Assembly: GCF_004664715.2 (NCBI RefSeq)
Contig: NC_051063.1
Coordinates: 118,906,629 to 118,970,628, forward strand
Origin: Peromyscus leucopus
Lineage: Eukaryota > Chordata > Mammalia > Rodentia > Cricetidae
DNA: 64,000 nucleotides
Direction of reading: 5' to 3'
The translations under genes were made by a program, and so were the position numbers. Of this stretch, positions 49,801-59,760 are shown piece after piece. The notes under the pieces are model-generated. The model worked only from the letters and a program-made list of their open reading frames with translations. It searched no databases and had not been told where the DNA came from. The number at the start of each line of letters is the position of its first letter. The first letter of the stretch is position 1.

Positions 49801-51010
49801 AATGATTTAATCCAAGGTAGGTTACTGTGGCTACCTGATAATTATTTAAAAGTATATTACTGATTTTTTTAATGTTCATGGGTAACTAAGATAAATATAA
49901 AAAACCCTTTGTATTAAGATGAAAGGCAACAGAAAATAGAATTAAATCCTATGCATCAAATACATTTAGTTTTCATATAACACAAGTAGTAAATAAAATT
50001 TAGCTATGACTTCCTAATGCATTAATGTGTCATGCTTCATGAGTACTAGGGAAAAAACTAAAACTGAAAATATTTCCCTTCCTATACTAGACATGGACGA
50101 TTGTGTGAAGTGTCCAGATGATCAGTACAGCAATGCACAACAAACTCACTGCCACAAAAAAGTTGTGACCTTTCTTGCTTATGAAGAACCCTTGGGAATG
50201 TCTCTGGCTAGCTTGGCTCTGTGTTTCTCTTCTCTTACAGCTATTGTACTAGCTATCTTTTTGAAACATCAAGATACACCCATAGTTAAGGCCAATAACC
50301 GAGTTCTCAGCTATGTCCTCCTCATCTCCCTCATATTTTGTTTTCTCTGTCCCTTGCTTTATATTGGTCATCCCCATATGGCCACTTGTATCTTGCAGCA
50401 GACCTCATTTGCAATTGTCTTCACTGTGGCTGCCTCCTCTGTCTTGGCTAAGACAATCACGGTGGTACTAGCATTCAAAGTCACTATTCCAGATAGAAGA
50501 ATGAGATGGCTGCTGACATCAGGTGCACCTAACTTAATCATTCCCATCTGCACTGTGATCCAACTGATTCTCTGTGGAATTTGGATGGGAACATCTCCTC
50601 CATTTGTTGATGAGGATGTACATGCTGAACATGGCCATATTTTGATAGTCTGCAACAAAGGTTCAGTTATTGCCTTCCATTGTGTCCTGGGATATTTGGG
50701 CTCCCTTTCCCTAGCAAGCTTCACTGTAGCTTTCCTGGCCAGAAATTTGCCTGACACATTCAATGAAGCCAAGTTCCTGACATTCAGCATGCTGGTGTTC
50801 TGTAGTGTATGGATCACCTTCCTCCCTGTCTACCAAAGCACCAAGGGCAAGGCTACAGTAGCTGTGGAGATTTTCTGTATCTTGGCCTCAAGTGCAGGGC
50901 TACTTTCTTGCATCTTTGCCCCAAAGTGCTACATTATTTTGTTCAAACCACAGATAAATTCTTTTCACAAGGTCAGGAAAAGACATTCTAAAACTGAATA
51001 TATCCATTAA
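31508..51010 (+). CDS. Vmn2r-like: Intact vomeronasal type-2 receptor gene, six coding exons
   Basis: Joining 31508-31704, 44347-44626, 44994-45800, 46504-46728, 47112-47235 and 50091-51010 gives 2,553 nt, or 850 residues plus stop, the usual V2R size. All introns are GT-AG and the phases match (2, 0, 0, 0, 1). Residues 1-19 are a signal peptide. About 20-500 form the ligand-binding Venus-flytrap domain, about 504-565 the cysteine-rich linker, and about 578 to the end the seven-transmembrane class C GPCR domain with a short tail ending KTEYIH. V2Rs act at the dendritic surface of basal vomeronasal sensory neurons, signal through Galpha-o, and detect peptide and protein pheromones. No stop or frameshift is seen. 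Intron 1 is 12.6 kb and full of transposons. The ligand and exact orthologue cannot be told from sequence alone. Confidence 0.93.
31705..34028 (+). other. Intron 1, first part, single-copy-looking
   Basis: AT-rich DNA with no recognisable exon or element. Unit A lacks the homologous stretch, because its similarity resumes only at the equivalent of 34029. Confidence 0.55.
34029..35640 (-). repeat. Intron 1: old L1-type antisense repeat
   Basis: Collinear with 5512-5635 and then with 9481-10012 plus 14258-15232 of unit A. It shows the pre-insertion state of the site that received two elements in unit A: at about 34655 the sequence runs through without them. Confidence 0.6.
35835..37647 (-). 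mobile_element. Antisense LTR (3' LTR), split by a LINE-1
   Basis: LTR sequence runs 35835-36066 and resumes at 37480-37647, with an L1 between. The family is that of 18612-18999 and 40942-41330. On its right it joins ERV internal sequence, so it is the 3' LTR of a minus-strand element. Confidence 0.8.
36067..37464 (-). mobile_element. LINE-1 inside the LTR, antisense, with a tiny 5' inversion
   Basis: Runs from a T-rich tail through the antisense 3' UTR and ORF2 C-terminus (frame open from 37328 to 36993) to about 37429. It is followed by about 35 bases in the opposite orientation (37430-37464). A 15-base target-site duplication, GCTTATCAGTATCTT, lies at 36052-36066 and 37465-37479. Confidence 0.95.
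37648..39000 (-). mobile_element. ERV internal region, antisense, non-coding
   Basis: Starts directly behind the 3' LTR and contains the block shared with 1341-1851 and 62072-62488 (here 37895-38310). No gag or pol frame is readable. The far end is diffuse, and I set it where AT-rich ERV-like text fades out. Confidence 0.55.
39130..39560 (+). mobile_element. Rodent interspersed repeat, probably hAT-type non-autonomous (URR1-like)
   Basis: The text matches my memory of a rodent repeat ending in GCAGCATTAGAAACCCTGAT, a sequence typical of a hAT-like terminal repeat. The family name is from memory and would need a repeat-library check. Confidence 0.5.
39561..40400 (-). mobile_element. Old LINE-1 ORF2 fragment, antisense
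   Basis: A diverged minus-strand ORF2 region. Landmarks at 39830-39870 and 40095-40120 correspond to those in the younger antisense copies at 7790-7840 and 8050-8080. No open frame survives. Confidence 0.75.
40807..40941 (+). repeat. LTR-like start segment next to a complete LTR
   Basis: Begins TGTTGTGGGATG like the LTR at 40942 but diverges after about 20 bases. It may be a truncated related LTR that the next one inserted into or beside. Confidence 0.35.
40942..41330 (+). mobile_element. Solo LTR in intron 1, sense
   Basis: A 389-bp unit starts TGTTGTGGGATGG and ends CTAGCTACA, with AATAAA near 40990. It is the best-preserved copy of the family also found at 18612-18999 and 35835-37647. 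I see no clear target-site duplication. Confidence 0.8.
41331..42354 (+). other. Intron 1, no element recognised
   Basis: AT-rich DNA with no long frames and no transposon hallmarks that I can identify. Confidence 0.45.
42355..42704 (-). mobile_element. Left arm of a head-to-head LTR pair, antisense
   Basis: Reverse-complemented, it starts TGTAGTGATATTGTG and ends like the right arm at 42730-43220. It contains a SINE-like stretch near 42580-42670. With the right arm it makes a large imperfect inverted repeat. Confidence 0.8.
42730..43220 (+). mobile_element. Right arm of a head-to-head LTR pair, sense
   Basis: Starts TGTAGTGATATTTTG and ends near TTCATGTTACA. The spacer to the left arm is only 25 bp. 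A SINE-like stretch and a CA run lie near 42833-42900. No internal ERV sequence occurs between the arms. Confidence 0.8.
43221..44346 (+). other. End of intron 1
   Basis: Single-copy-looking DNA ending in a TTTTCAG acceptor at 44340-44346. Short open frames near 43730-43990 have no receptor similarity and are taken as chance. Confidence 0.55.
44347..44626 (+). CDS. Vmn2r-like: Vmn2r exon 2
   Basis: Encodes residues 67-159 after completing codon 66. It includes the V2R hallmark stretch FSLYFAMEEINKNP near its start. Acceptor TTTTCAG and donor GAG|GTAAG are both canonical. It ends in phase 0 after RTPE. Confidence 0.93.
44994..45800 (+). CDS. Vmn2r-like: Vmn2r exon 3 (main part of Venus-flytrap domain)
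   Basis: An uninterrupted 807 nt encodes residues 160-428, including the conserved blocks SPKDTSL and WVGVIISDDDYGIQFL. The acceptor is CTTCAG at 44988-44993 and the donor AAG|GTATTT at 45801. The exon length is typical of V2R exon 3. Confidence 0.95.
46504..46728 (+). CDS. Vmn2r-like: Vmn2r exon 4
   Basis: 225 nt, phase 0 at both ends, residues 429-503. It carries the family landmarks NPSGD and YDI near the start and WATDF near the end. Acceptor GTTTTAG and donor CAG|GTAATT. The pseudogene C copy is at 53617. Confidence 0.93.
46849..46950 (+). repeat. (CT)n microsatellite in intron 4
   Basis: An imperfect CT-rich tract runs for about 70 bases, followed by a short GT run. It produces a long low-complexity open frame that is not a gene. 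Confidence 0.9.
47112..47235 (+). CDS. Vmn2r-like: Vmn2r exon 5 (cysteine-rich linker)
   Basis: 124 nt encode residues 504-544 plus one base. The cysteine pattern VCSRPCSPG, then CCFDCDPCPENKISN, is the class C GPCR cysteine-rich region. Acceptor CCTCAG and donor CAA|GTAAGG. Pseudogene A keeps only the last third of this exon. Confidence 0.95.
47236..50090 (+). other. Intron 5 of the intact Vmn2r gene
   Basis: The first 160 bases match both pseudogenes, but the L1 found there in A and C is missing at about 47395. The last 360 bases match 17580-17858 and 63471-63830. It ends with a TACTAG acceptor. Confidence 0.75.
48885..49490 (-). mobile_element. Old LINE-1 3'-end fragment, antisense, in intron 5
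   Basis: A T-rich start is followed by text resembling the antisense 3' end of old murine L1. A shorter remnant of the same insertion is in pseudogene A near 17460-17600. Confidence 0.5.
50091..51010 (+). CDS. Vmn2r-like: Vmn2r exon 6 (seven-transmembrane domain)
   Basis: Encodes residues 545-850 with no interruption. It starts with the end of the cysteine-rich region (DDCVKCPDDQYSN). Seven hydrophobic segments follow, with conserved landmarks such as RVLSYVLLISLIFCFLCPL, VLAKTITVVLAF and STKGKATVAVE. The stop is at 51008-51010. Pseudogene copies are at 17859-19167 and 63831-64000. Confidence 0.96.
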
Positions 51011-51122
51011 ATATAACAAACTTATTTCCTACATCAGACATGCCTACAATATCACAACTGTGCTTTCTTCTAACCAAATATTATGTCAAAGTAAGAAGTC
51101 TGATCTTATAAAAAATGTAGAA

Positions 51123-51140
51123 AATAAACCGCATAATAAA
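51123..51140 (+). terminator. Two candidate polyadenylation signals
   Basis: AATAAA occurs at 51123-51128 and 51135-51140, about 115-130 bases after the receptor stop codon. The second is preserved in pseudogene A. Confidence 0.6.
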
Positions 51141-52309
51141 TTTTGAATACAAAATCTGGATTTCACTTCTCTTGGATGAAACATTATAATAAGTCATTTC
51201 TACATATGTAATTCTGCTTTTTGTAATTTTTAGTTATAGAATTGTGTAGTATCTGGGTTTTGGCATGAAAACCTCACATTATTTCATTTAACTATATTTT
51301 TTCACTACAAATTATGTGTTATCTTTACATTCCAAAAAAATATTGGCATGTAGAGTGTATATACAAGCAAGATTTAATTATAAAACCCTTCATATTCATC
51401 TAGGACTGTAAAGAAAGCTACAAATGTAATTAAATTATGTTCTGTGTGAGGACATAGCCCAGAACATGGGATAATACAAATAATAATGCTAGGAGATATA
51501 TAATGCTAAATGCTTTCTGATTTAATTTGAAGCTTGAACAATAGGAAGATATTTCATGTATTAATTTGTAAGGCTGTTGAATATCTCATGGCTGAAAATG
51601 GAAAAGAGCTCACATTATAACACTCTATTGTTAGTTTGTTAAGTGATCACAGTATCAAAAGCCTTTTTAAATATTTATGTTTATATCTAGAGACATAGGC
51701 TTCTCTCAACGTTGCTCATAAAAGCTTTTTTTATGTAATAAAAGTCAAGGGAGAAAAGCATAATAGTTTAAAGTCCTGAGAAGAACAGACAAAGTGCCCT
51801 GACATAAGTAGAACATCTGACCAAATCCTCTCATCATCATGGCTTAGGGAACATCTTGGAATAGGTGGCAGAAGGATTTAAGAGACAACAGGTAAGGAGT
51901 TCTGGAAATGTTGTCTTATTAGTAAGATGTTTCTGTTGTATTTCTGGTACTTGACAAAATCTCCACAAGAACAAACAAGTGAAAATACTGGCAAAGACTC
52001 AGTAGATTTTCTTTAGGAACCCTCCCCAGCACACTGGTGAGCCATAAGCAGTTGATAGTGCCTATGGGAGGAAAACTTTTTTGAGGTTGTGTTTTCTATT
52101 AGGATTCTAATAAATGACCCTAAACTCATGCACATGTAACCATCACTAACTGAGCTTACTGTGTTATGAATATTAACAGCCACACATTTGGGAGGAGGTT
52201 CTCTTTCAATGACAGTAATGTTGTGTGGAGAAGCAAGGAGTATTTATGATTCCGTTACATTGATTAATGACATTCTCAAAAAGAAATAAATTTAAAAATC
52301 TTCTCTATA
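51141..52309. other. Intergenic DNA between units B and C
   Basis: AT-rich, without long frames. The first 200 bases match the flank after pseudogene A up to 19503. Nothing else is recognised. Confidence 0.5.
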
Positions 52310-52905
52310 AGTAGGTGCCTGGACTGGTCTACTCTGGTAACTGTCATCATAGAGCCTTTGTCCAGAGACTGATGGTGGCAGATGCAGAAATCCACCAGGC
52401 TGAGCTCCAGGAATCCAATTGATGAGAAAAAAAGGGATTCTTCAGCAGGGGGCCATTGAGTTCATGATGGGAGGATGTGTAAAGATGATGGGCCACACTA
52501 GTAAAAGACCATGAATTGTGAACTGGTAGCTGTGGAGCCCCCATGGGAAGGGACTAGGCCCTCTGGATGCAGAAGACCTTTATTTAGCTCAAACTATTTG
52601 GGGGGGGACAACCAGGAATGGGGATTGGGATTTATCTTTGGTGCATGCACAGGCTTCTGGGAATCTAGTGCCTGTGCTGTGATGCCTTCCACAGCCCTGA
52701 TGCAGTGGGAAGGGGCTTGGACCTGACTAGGCACAGTATGCCAGGCTTTGCTGACTCCCCATGGCAGACCTTGATCTGGGGGATGTGGGGATGTGGGGTG
52801 GCTTGAGAGACAGGGCTAGAGTTGGGAGGAGGGAGGAGGTGGGATCTGTGGGTGGTATGTGGAGTGAGTAGAAAATTTCTTAATAAAGAAAAATGAAAAT
52901 AAAAA
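52310..52905 (+). mobile_element. LINE-1 3' UTR fragment, sense, old
   Basis: Similar to the 3' UTRs at 3180-3780 and 27700-28290, ending in an AATAAA-rich A tail at about 52880-52905. It has no ORF2 sequence. Confidence 0.8.
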
Positions 52906-53616
52906 ATTGTTCATCATTCATCTATGAATTGAAGGTGACTGTTCCCAGTAATAAATAAACTTAAGGGTGCATGGGACTGAAATTAACCTGTGCCCTAAAA
53001 TGTTCTTAGGCTTTGTAGGAATTCCTAAGGTCAGATATCCTAGGTCCTAGATGATCTAGTAAACTAAATAGAGTTTCTACTACTTGAATGTTAACAGAAA
53101 CTGGAAATAGACATAGAGAACAGGCAAAGGAATGCTCTTTACAACTTTTTGTCATCTTTAAAAACCTGACATTCTTAGAACTACAGTACAGTAGTGCCCA
53201 CTAGACAAGCGAGAGTTCAAGCCTGTTAATGTAAGTCAGAGCAAAAATCTGTGGTTGAAGAAGCAATTTTTATAGTTTTATTTGATAGACATTATGTGTC
53301 TGTCAAACTGCTTTCTGAACAGGTGTGCTTTTACCCATAGATCACTGTTATTATCAGCCTCAACTTATAACTACTGGTGAATCTCCTGAGAACAATTGCC
53401 TGTTTTGGGGACATTGTAGCTATTAATTATTTGTAGTCACTGATGCAAAAGCTCATGGATCACTGCAGAAGAGAGTACAGAAAGAGGATGAGGACATAGC
53501 AGGGAGTGGAGTTACATTTTAGGCCAGGCTAATGAAAATTATAGGCATTACATAATTTATATTTTCTGTCCTACTGTGTAGTAATTTTTAAATTTAAAAT
53601 GACAACTGTGTTTTAG
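52906..53616 (+). other. Upstream remnant of pseudogene C (probably intron 3)
   Basis: The last 100 bases resemble 46400-46503 before exon 4 of the intact gene, including a TTTTAG acceptor. No exon 3 sequence is present. Confidence 0.5.
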
Positions 53617-53854
53617 ATGTTCATTTTTTGAAGAACATACAAATTTCAAATCCTGCTGGAAACCTAGTGATTATGAACCAGAAGCCAAAACATGATACAG
53701 AGTATGGCATTTTCTATATCACAGATTTTAAGCAACATTTGTTTATTTTCTCCCATATTTACATAGTTCGCAAAGAGTCCTTTGGGGAAAAGAAAAATTT
53801 CATTAAGTGTTTGAAAGCATCAGTAACAGTGATATTTGAAATACTACACTCTCT

Positions 53855-55099
53855 TTTTATTAAGAAAATTTTTTCATTCATTTCACACACCAAAGATCCC
53901 CTTCTTCCCTCCTCCTACTCACCAGCCACCCCCTTCCATCTCTCCACACCTTCCCACAAAAAGGCAAGGGGTCCCATGGAGAGACACATCCAGTAGAAGC
54001 AAGTCCAAGCCCTTCCCCCATCCTCAAGGCTGCTCAAGTTGTATGACCATGGGTAGTGAGCTCCAAAAATCCTGCTCATTCACAAAAGATGGATCCTGAT
54101 TCTACTGCCAGAGGACCCCACAAACAGACCAAACTACACAGTTTTCTCAACATGCAGAGGGCCTAGTTTAGTCCCATGTAGGTTCCACAGCCATTCATCC
54201 AACTTTCATGAGTTCCCACTAGTTTGGGTTGGTCATCTCTGCAGGTTTCCCCATCATGATCCTGATACACTTGCTCATAGAATCCCACTTCCCTCTCTCC
54301 TTCTGGACTCCTGGAGCTCTGCCTGGTGTTTGGGTGTGGATTCTCTGCTTCTGCTGCCATCAGTCACTGGAAGAAACTCTGTGATGGTAGTTAAGGTATT
54401 CACCTATCTGATGACTGGGGTAAGCCAGTTCCGTTCAGGTACCCTCTCCACTATTTCTAGTAGTCCAAGCTGTAGTAATGCTTGGGGATTCCTAGCTACT
54501 TCCCTAGCACCAGGTTTCTCTCTATCCCCCTTGAAATCTTTCTCTATTATTGTATCTCTTCCATTGCTTTCCCATTCAATTACTATTCCAGCTAGACCAT
54601 CCCATTCCCTTATGTTCTCATTCCCTATCACCTACACTCCATTACCCACACCTCATCCCATATATCCATAGAGATCTCATCTACTTCCTCTTTACAGGGT
54701 GATATATACATCCCTCCTTGGGTCCTCCTTGTTAGTTAGCTTCTTTGGAGTTGTGGGTTGTAGTATAGTTATCCTTTGCTTTACATGTGGTATCCACTTA
54801 TGAGTGAGTTCATACCATGTTTGTCATTCTGAGTCTGGGCTGCCTCACTCAGGATGATATTTTCTAATTCCATCCATTTGCCTGAAAATTCATGATATCA
54901 TTGTTTTTCTCTGCTGAGTAGTACTCCATTGTGTATCTGTACCACAGCAAAACCACTCTTGGGCATATACCCAAGAAATGCTCAATCATACCATAAGGAC
55001 ATATGCCCAACTATGTTCATAGCAGCATTATTCATACTACCCAGAACCTGGAAACAACCTAGATGCTCTTCAACTGAAGAATGCATTAAGAAAATGCGG
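53855..55099 (-). mobile_element. LINE-1 shared with pseudogene A, antisense with inverted 5' piece
   Basis: Antisense L1 from about 53857 to 54947, then sense L1 from 54948 to about 55099. The switch point is the same as at 16530 in copy A. TACACTCTC-type sequence flanks it at 53844 and 55100, a likely target-site duplication. The intact gene has a related uninterrupted site at about 47383-47400. Confidence 0.88.
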
Positions 55100-55105
55100 T
55101 ACACT

Positions 55106-55938
55106 CTCAGTCTTTTTAACTACATATTGTCAGAATTGTCTATACCCATGAACATAACATTTTCTCCTAGATATTGGAAAGTACTAAACTTTTCCACTGC
55201 AATTCATCTTCATCATAACATTCAGCATTTTTAATAAGTTTTATTTACTTTACAGTTTGTTTAATGCTTATATGCTATACATCCTAACGTTCCGTGTCCC
55301 ACCCAGGTTCTCTAACAAGGAGAGAATATTCAGTGATGTTCTACCATTTTTTAGAATTGCTCATTTTTTTGTACTTTGTGATATAGTAGATCAATGCTAT
55401 CATTGGTAATTTGTATTTCCAGTTCTAGTCTATTTCACAGGTTAGTTTAGATGCCATCATATTGAACTCTGAATTAAAGATTTTCATAAAATATGATCAC
55501 AAGTAAGTCACAGAGAGTTTTTTAATTAAGTAGGAGGTAGAATCAACATTGATACATAGAAATTTTGAAAACTGTATTTTATATACTATACCAGGTTCTA
55601 AAGAATGGATTTAATTACTGGCGTAGTGGAGAGAAATAGCCAAATAATTAACTGGCAGTTACATTTAGAACTAAACCAGGATATAAATATAATTCTATTT
55701 TATGTATACATAAGGAATATGAAGAAAGATTTCAGGTATATAAAAATTTACACTAAAATTATAAACATATTTAATTATAAAACCCAGTGACTAATGCAAG
55801 AAAATGAAACACTTGAAAAGACAAATGTATAAAATTATATTGATGTAAATGATGCTATCACATATATAACAAATTGAAAATTCAAATATATTGACTTTTG
55901 TGTTGGTTGAACACAAGGATACTGCACTCAAATTATCT
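55106..55938 (+). other. Pseudogene C intron 5, middle part
   Basis: Alignable with 47400-48250 of the intact gene. No exon occurs in it. It ends where a younger L1 begins. Confidence 0.65.
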
Positions 55939-58900
55939 TTTTTTCACTTTTTATTTTTTTATTTTGTATTATTTTTTCTCTTTTATTATTTTATTTTATT
56001 TTACAATAATATTCAGTTCTACTTAACAGCCACAGATTCCCTTGTTCTCTCCCTTCCTAGTCCCCTCCCCTTCCCCCCAGCCCACCCACCATTCCCATCC
56101 CTCCAGATCAAGGCCTCCCCCGAGGACTGAGATCGACCTGATAGACTCAGTCCAGGCAGGTCCAGTCCCCTCCTCCCAGACTGAGCCAAGCGTCCCTGCA
56201 TAAGTCCCAGATTTCAAACAGCTGTCTCATGCAGCGAGCCCAGGACCTGGTACCACTGCCTAGATGCCTCCCAAACAGCTCAAGCCAATCAACTGTCTCA
56301 CCTATTCAGAGGGCCTGGTCCAGTTAAGGGCCCCTCAGGATTTGGTTCATAGTTCATGTGTTTCCATTCGTTTGGCTATTTGTCCAACCTTGGTTTCAAC
56401 AATTCTCACTCATATAAACCCTTCTCTTTCTCGCTAAATAGACTCCCAGCACTCCACCTGGGGCCTAGCCATGGATGTCTGCATCCAGATTCCTCAGTCC
56501 TTGGATGGGGTTTATGGCACAACTGTTAGGGTATTTGGCCATCCCATCACCAGAGTAGGTCAGTCCCAGCTGTCTCTCGGCCATTGCCAGCAGTCTTTTG
56601 TGGGGGTATCTTTGTGGATTTCTGTGGGCCTCTTTAGCACTTTGTTTCTTCATTTTCTCATGTGGTCTTCATTTACCATGGTCTCCTATTCCTTGTTCTC
56701 CCTCTCTGTTCTTGATCCAGGTGGGATCTCCCGCTCTCTTTCCCTCGACCCTCACCTTTCATTACTCCCACTCATGTCCAGGCTGTTCATGTAGATCTCA
56801 GCCATTTCTCCATCATTGGGTGATCCCCTTGTCTTTCTTGGGGTCCTGTTTCCAGGTAGCCTCACTGGTGATGTGAGTAGCAGTCCAGTCATCCTTGTTC
56901 CACATCTAGAATCCTCCTATGAGTGACTACATACCATATTTGTCATTCTAAGTCGGGGTTAAATCACTCAGGATGATTTTTCTAGATCCATCCATTTGCC
57001 TGCAAACCTCATGATGTCATTGTTTTTCTCTGCTGAGTAGTATTCCATTGTGTATATGTGCCACAATTTATTTATCCGTTCATCAGTTGAAGGGCATCTA
57101 GGTTGTTTCCAGGTTTTGGCTATTACAAACAATGCAGATATGAACATAGCTGAGCAAGTGCTCTTGGGGTATGATTGAGCATTCCTTGGATATATGCCCA
57201 AGAGTGGTATAGCTGGATCTGGGGGGAGACTGATTCGCAACTATCTAAGAAAGTGCAATATTGATTTCCAAAGTGGTTGTACAAGCTTGCATTCCCACCA
57301 GCAGTGGAGGAGTGTTCCCCTAGTTCCACATCCTTCCCAGCATAAAGTGTCTTCAGTGTTTTTGATCTTAGCCATTCTGACAGGCAAAAGGTGCTATCTC
57401 AGAGTTCTTTTGATTTGCATTTCCCTGATGATTAGGGATGTTGAGCAATTCCTTAAATGTCTCTCAGCCATTTGAGTTTCCTCTGTTGAGAATTCTCTGT
57501 TTAGTTCTAAAGCCCATTTCTTAGTTGGAATGTTGGTCATTTTGATGTCTAATTTCTTGAGTTCCTTATATATTCTGGATATCAGTCCTCTGTCAGATGT
57601 GGGGTTGGTGGAGATCTTTTCCCATTCTGTAGTCTGTCACTTTGCCTTGTTGACCATAACCTTTGCTCTACAAACGCTTCTCAGTTTCAAGAGGTCCCAT
57701 TCATTGATTGTTTGTCTCAGTGTCTGTGCTACTGGTGTTATATTTAGGAAGTGTTCTCCTATGCGAATGCGTTCAAGACTTCTTCCTACTTTCTCTTCTA
57801 GCAGGTTCAGAGTAGCTGGATTTATGTTGAGGTCCTTGATCCACTGGGACTTAAGTTTTGTGCATGGTGACAGATATGGATCTATTTTCAGCCTTCTACA
57901 CGTTGATATCCAGTTATGCCAGCACCATTTGTTGAAGATGCTTTCTTTTTTCCATTGTACACTTGTGGCTTCTTTGTCAAAAATTATATGTTCATAGGTG
58001 TGTGGGTTAATGTCAGGGTCTTCAATTCAATTCCATTGGTCCACATGTCGGTTTTTATGCCAATACCAAGTTGTTTTTATTACTGTACCTCTATAGTGGA
58101 GCTTGAAGTCATGGATTGTGATGCCTCCAGAGGTTGTTTTATTGTAAGGATTCTTTTGGCTATCCTGGGTTTTTTGTTTTCCCATATGAAGTTGAGTATT
58201 ATTCTTTCCAGGTCTGTGAAGAATTGTGTTGGTATTTTGATGGGCATTGCATTGACTCTGTAGATTGCTTTTGGTAAGATTGCCATTTTTACTATGTTAA
58301 TCCTGCATATCCAGAGCATGGGAGTTTTTTCCTTTTTCTGATATCTTCTTCAGTTTCTTTCTTCAGGGACTTAAAGTTCTTGTCATATAGGTCCTTCACT
58401 TGTTGGTTAGTGTTACTCCAAGGTATATTATGTCATTTGTGGCTATTGTAAATGGTGATGTATCTCTAATTGCCTTCTCAGCTTCTTTGGCCATTGTATA
58501 TAGGAGGGCTACTGATTTTTTTGAGTTGATCTTGTATCCAGCTATGTTGCTGAAGGTGTTTTAAGCTTTATCAATTCCTGGGTGGGAACTTTGAGGTCAC
58601 TCAAGTATACTATCATGTCATCTGCAAGTAGGGAAAGCTTGACTTCTTCCTTTCCAATTTGTATCCCCTTAATCTCCTTATGTTGTCTTATTGCTCTGGC
58701 TAGAACTTCAAGTACTATATTGAAAAAGTATGGGGAGAGTGGACAGCCTTGCCTCGTTCCTGATTTTAGTGGAATTGCTTTGAGTTTCTCTCCATTTAAT
58801 TTGATGTTGGCTGTTGGCTTGCTGTAAACTGCCTTTATTATGTTTAGGTATGTTCCCTGTATTCCTGATCGCTCCAAGACTTTTATCATGAAGGGATGTT

Positions 58901-59084
58901 GGATTTTTTCAAATGCCTTTTCTGCATGTAGTGAGATGATCATGTGTTTTTTTTCTTTGAGTTTGTTTATATGGTGTATTACATTGATGGACTTTCATAT
59001 GTTGAACCACCCTTGCATCCCTGGGATGAAGCCTACTTGATCATGGTGGATAATTGTTCTGATGTGTTCTTGGAGTCTGTTTGC
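55939..59084 (-). mobile_element. LINE-1, antisense, young, running into the assembly gap
   Basis: A T-rich tail (about 55939-56010) is followed by the antisense 3' UTR and more than 2 kb of ORF2 on the minus strand in several frames. The catalytic block, read on the minus strand near 58620, is LADD in place of FADD. An in-frame TGA lies at about 58997. The 5' end is hidden by the N gap, so truncation or an intact 5' end cannot be judged. Confidence 0.9.
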
Positions 59085-59584
59085 NNNNNNNNNNNNNNNN
59101 NNNNNNNNNNNNNNNNNNNNNNNNNNNNNNNNNNNNNNNNNNNNNNNNNNNNNNNNNNNNNNNNNNNNNNNNNNNNNNNNNNNNNNNNNNNNNNNNNNNN
59201 NNNNNNNNNNNNNNNNNNNNNNNNNNNNNNNNNNNNNNNNNNNNNNNNNNNNNNNNNNNNNNNNNNNNNNNNNNNNNNNNNNNNNNNNNNNNNNNNNNNN
59301 NNNNNNNNNNNNNNNNNNNNNNNNNNNNNNNNNNNNNNNNNNNNNNNNNNNNNNNNNNNNNNNNNNNNNNNNNNNNNNNNNNNNNNNNNNNNNNNNNNNN
59401 NNNNNNNNNNNNNNNNNNNNNNNNNNNNNNNNNNNNNNNNNNNNNNNNNNNNNNNNNNNNNNNNNNNNNNNNNNNNNNNNNNNNNNNNNNNNNNNNNNNN
59501 NNNNNNNNNNNNNNNNNNNNNNNNNNNNNNNNNNNNNNNNNNNNNNNNNNNNNNNNNNNNNNNNNNNNNNNNNNNNNNNNNNNN
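59085..59584. other. Assembly gap, 500 N
   Basis: Exactly 500 unknown bases. The round number suggests a placeholder of unknown true size. L1 lies on the left and ERV sequence on the right, so the missing DNA should include the L1 5' part, the ERV pro-pol-env region if present, and its 3' LTR. Confidence 0.98.
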
Positions 59585-59760
59585 AACAACAAACACCATT
59601 TATTTTTATTATTAATTTTCGTCTTTGTTCATTAATAGAAGTTTGCCAAAAAATTTTCTTTATGTTTTCTCCTGAATTTTCTATTCTCTCTGTTTCATCA
59701 TCCTGACCAGCATGATTTATTCCAATAAGCATTTGGTTATTTAATCGCTCTCCAGAGCAG
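59585..59760 (-). CDS. pro: Start of ERV protease frame, truncated by the gap
   Basis: An open frame lies in the -1 phase relative to gag and overlaps its end by a few codons, the usual arrangement for class II elements that use a ribosomal frameshift. About 50 codons are visible. The protease active site would lie inside the gap. I see no textbook slippery heptamer in the short overlap. Confidence 0.5.

Noticed and set aside
50368..50817. A 149-codon minus-strand frame
   Set aside because: It is antisense to the receptor exon 6 and has no recognisable content.
58944..59732. Long open frames of 180-245 codons across the gap on both strands
   Set aside because: They are open only because N codons cannot be stops. 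The real ends are L1 and ERV sequence.
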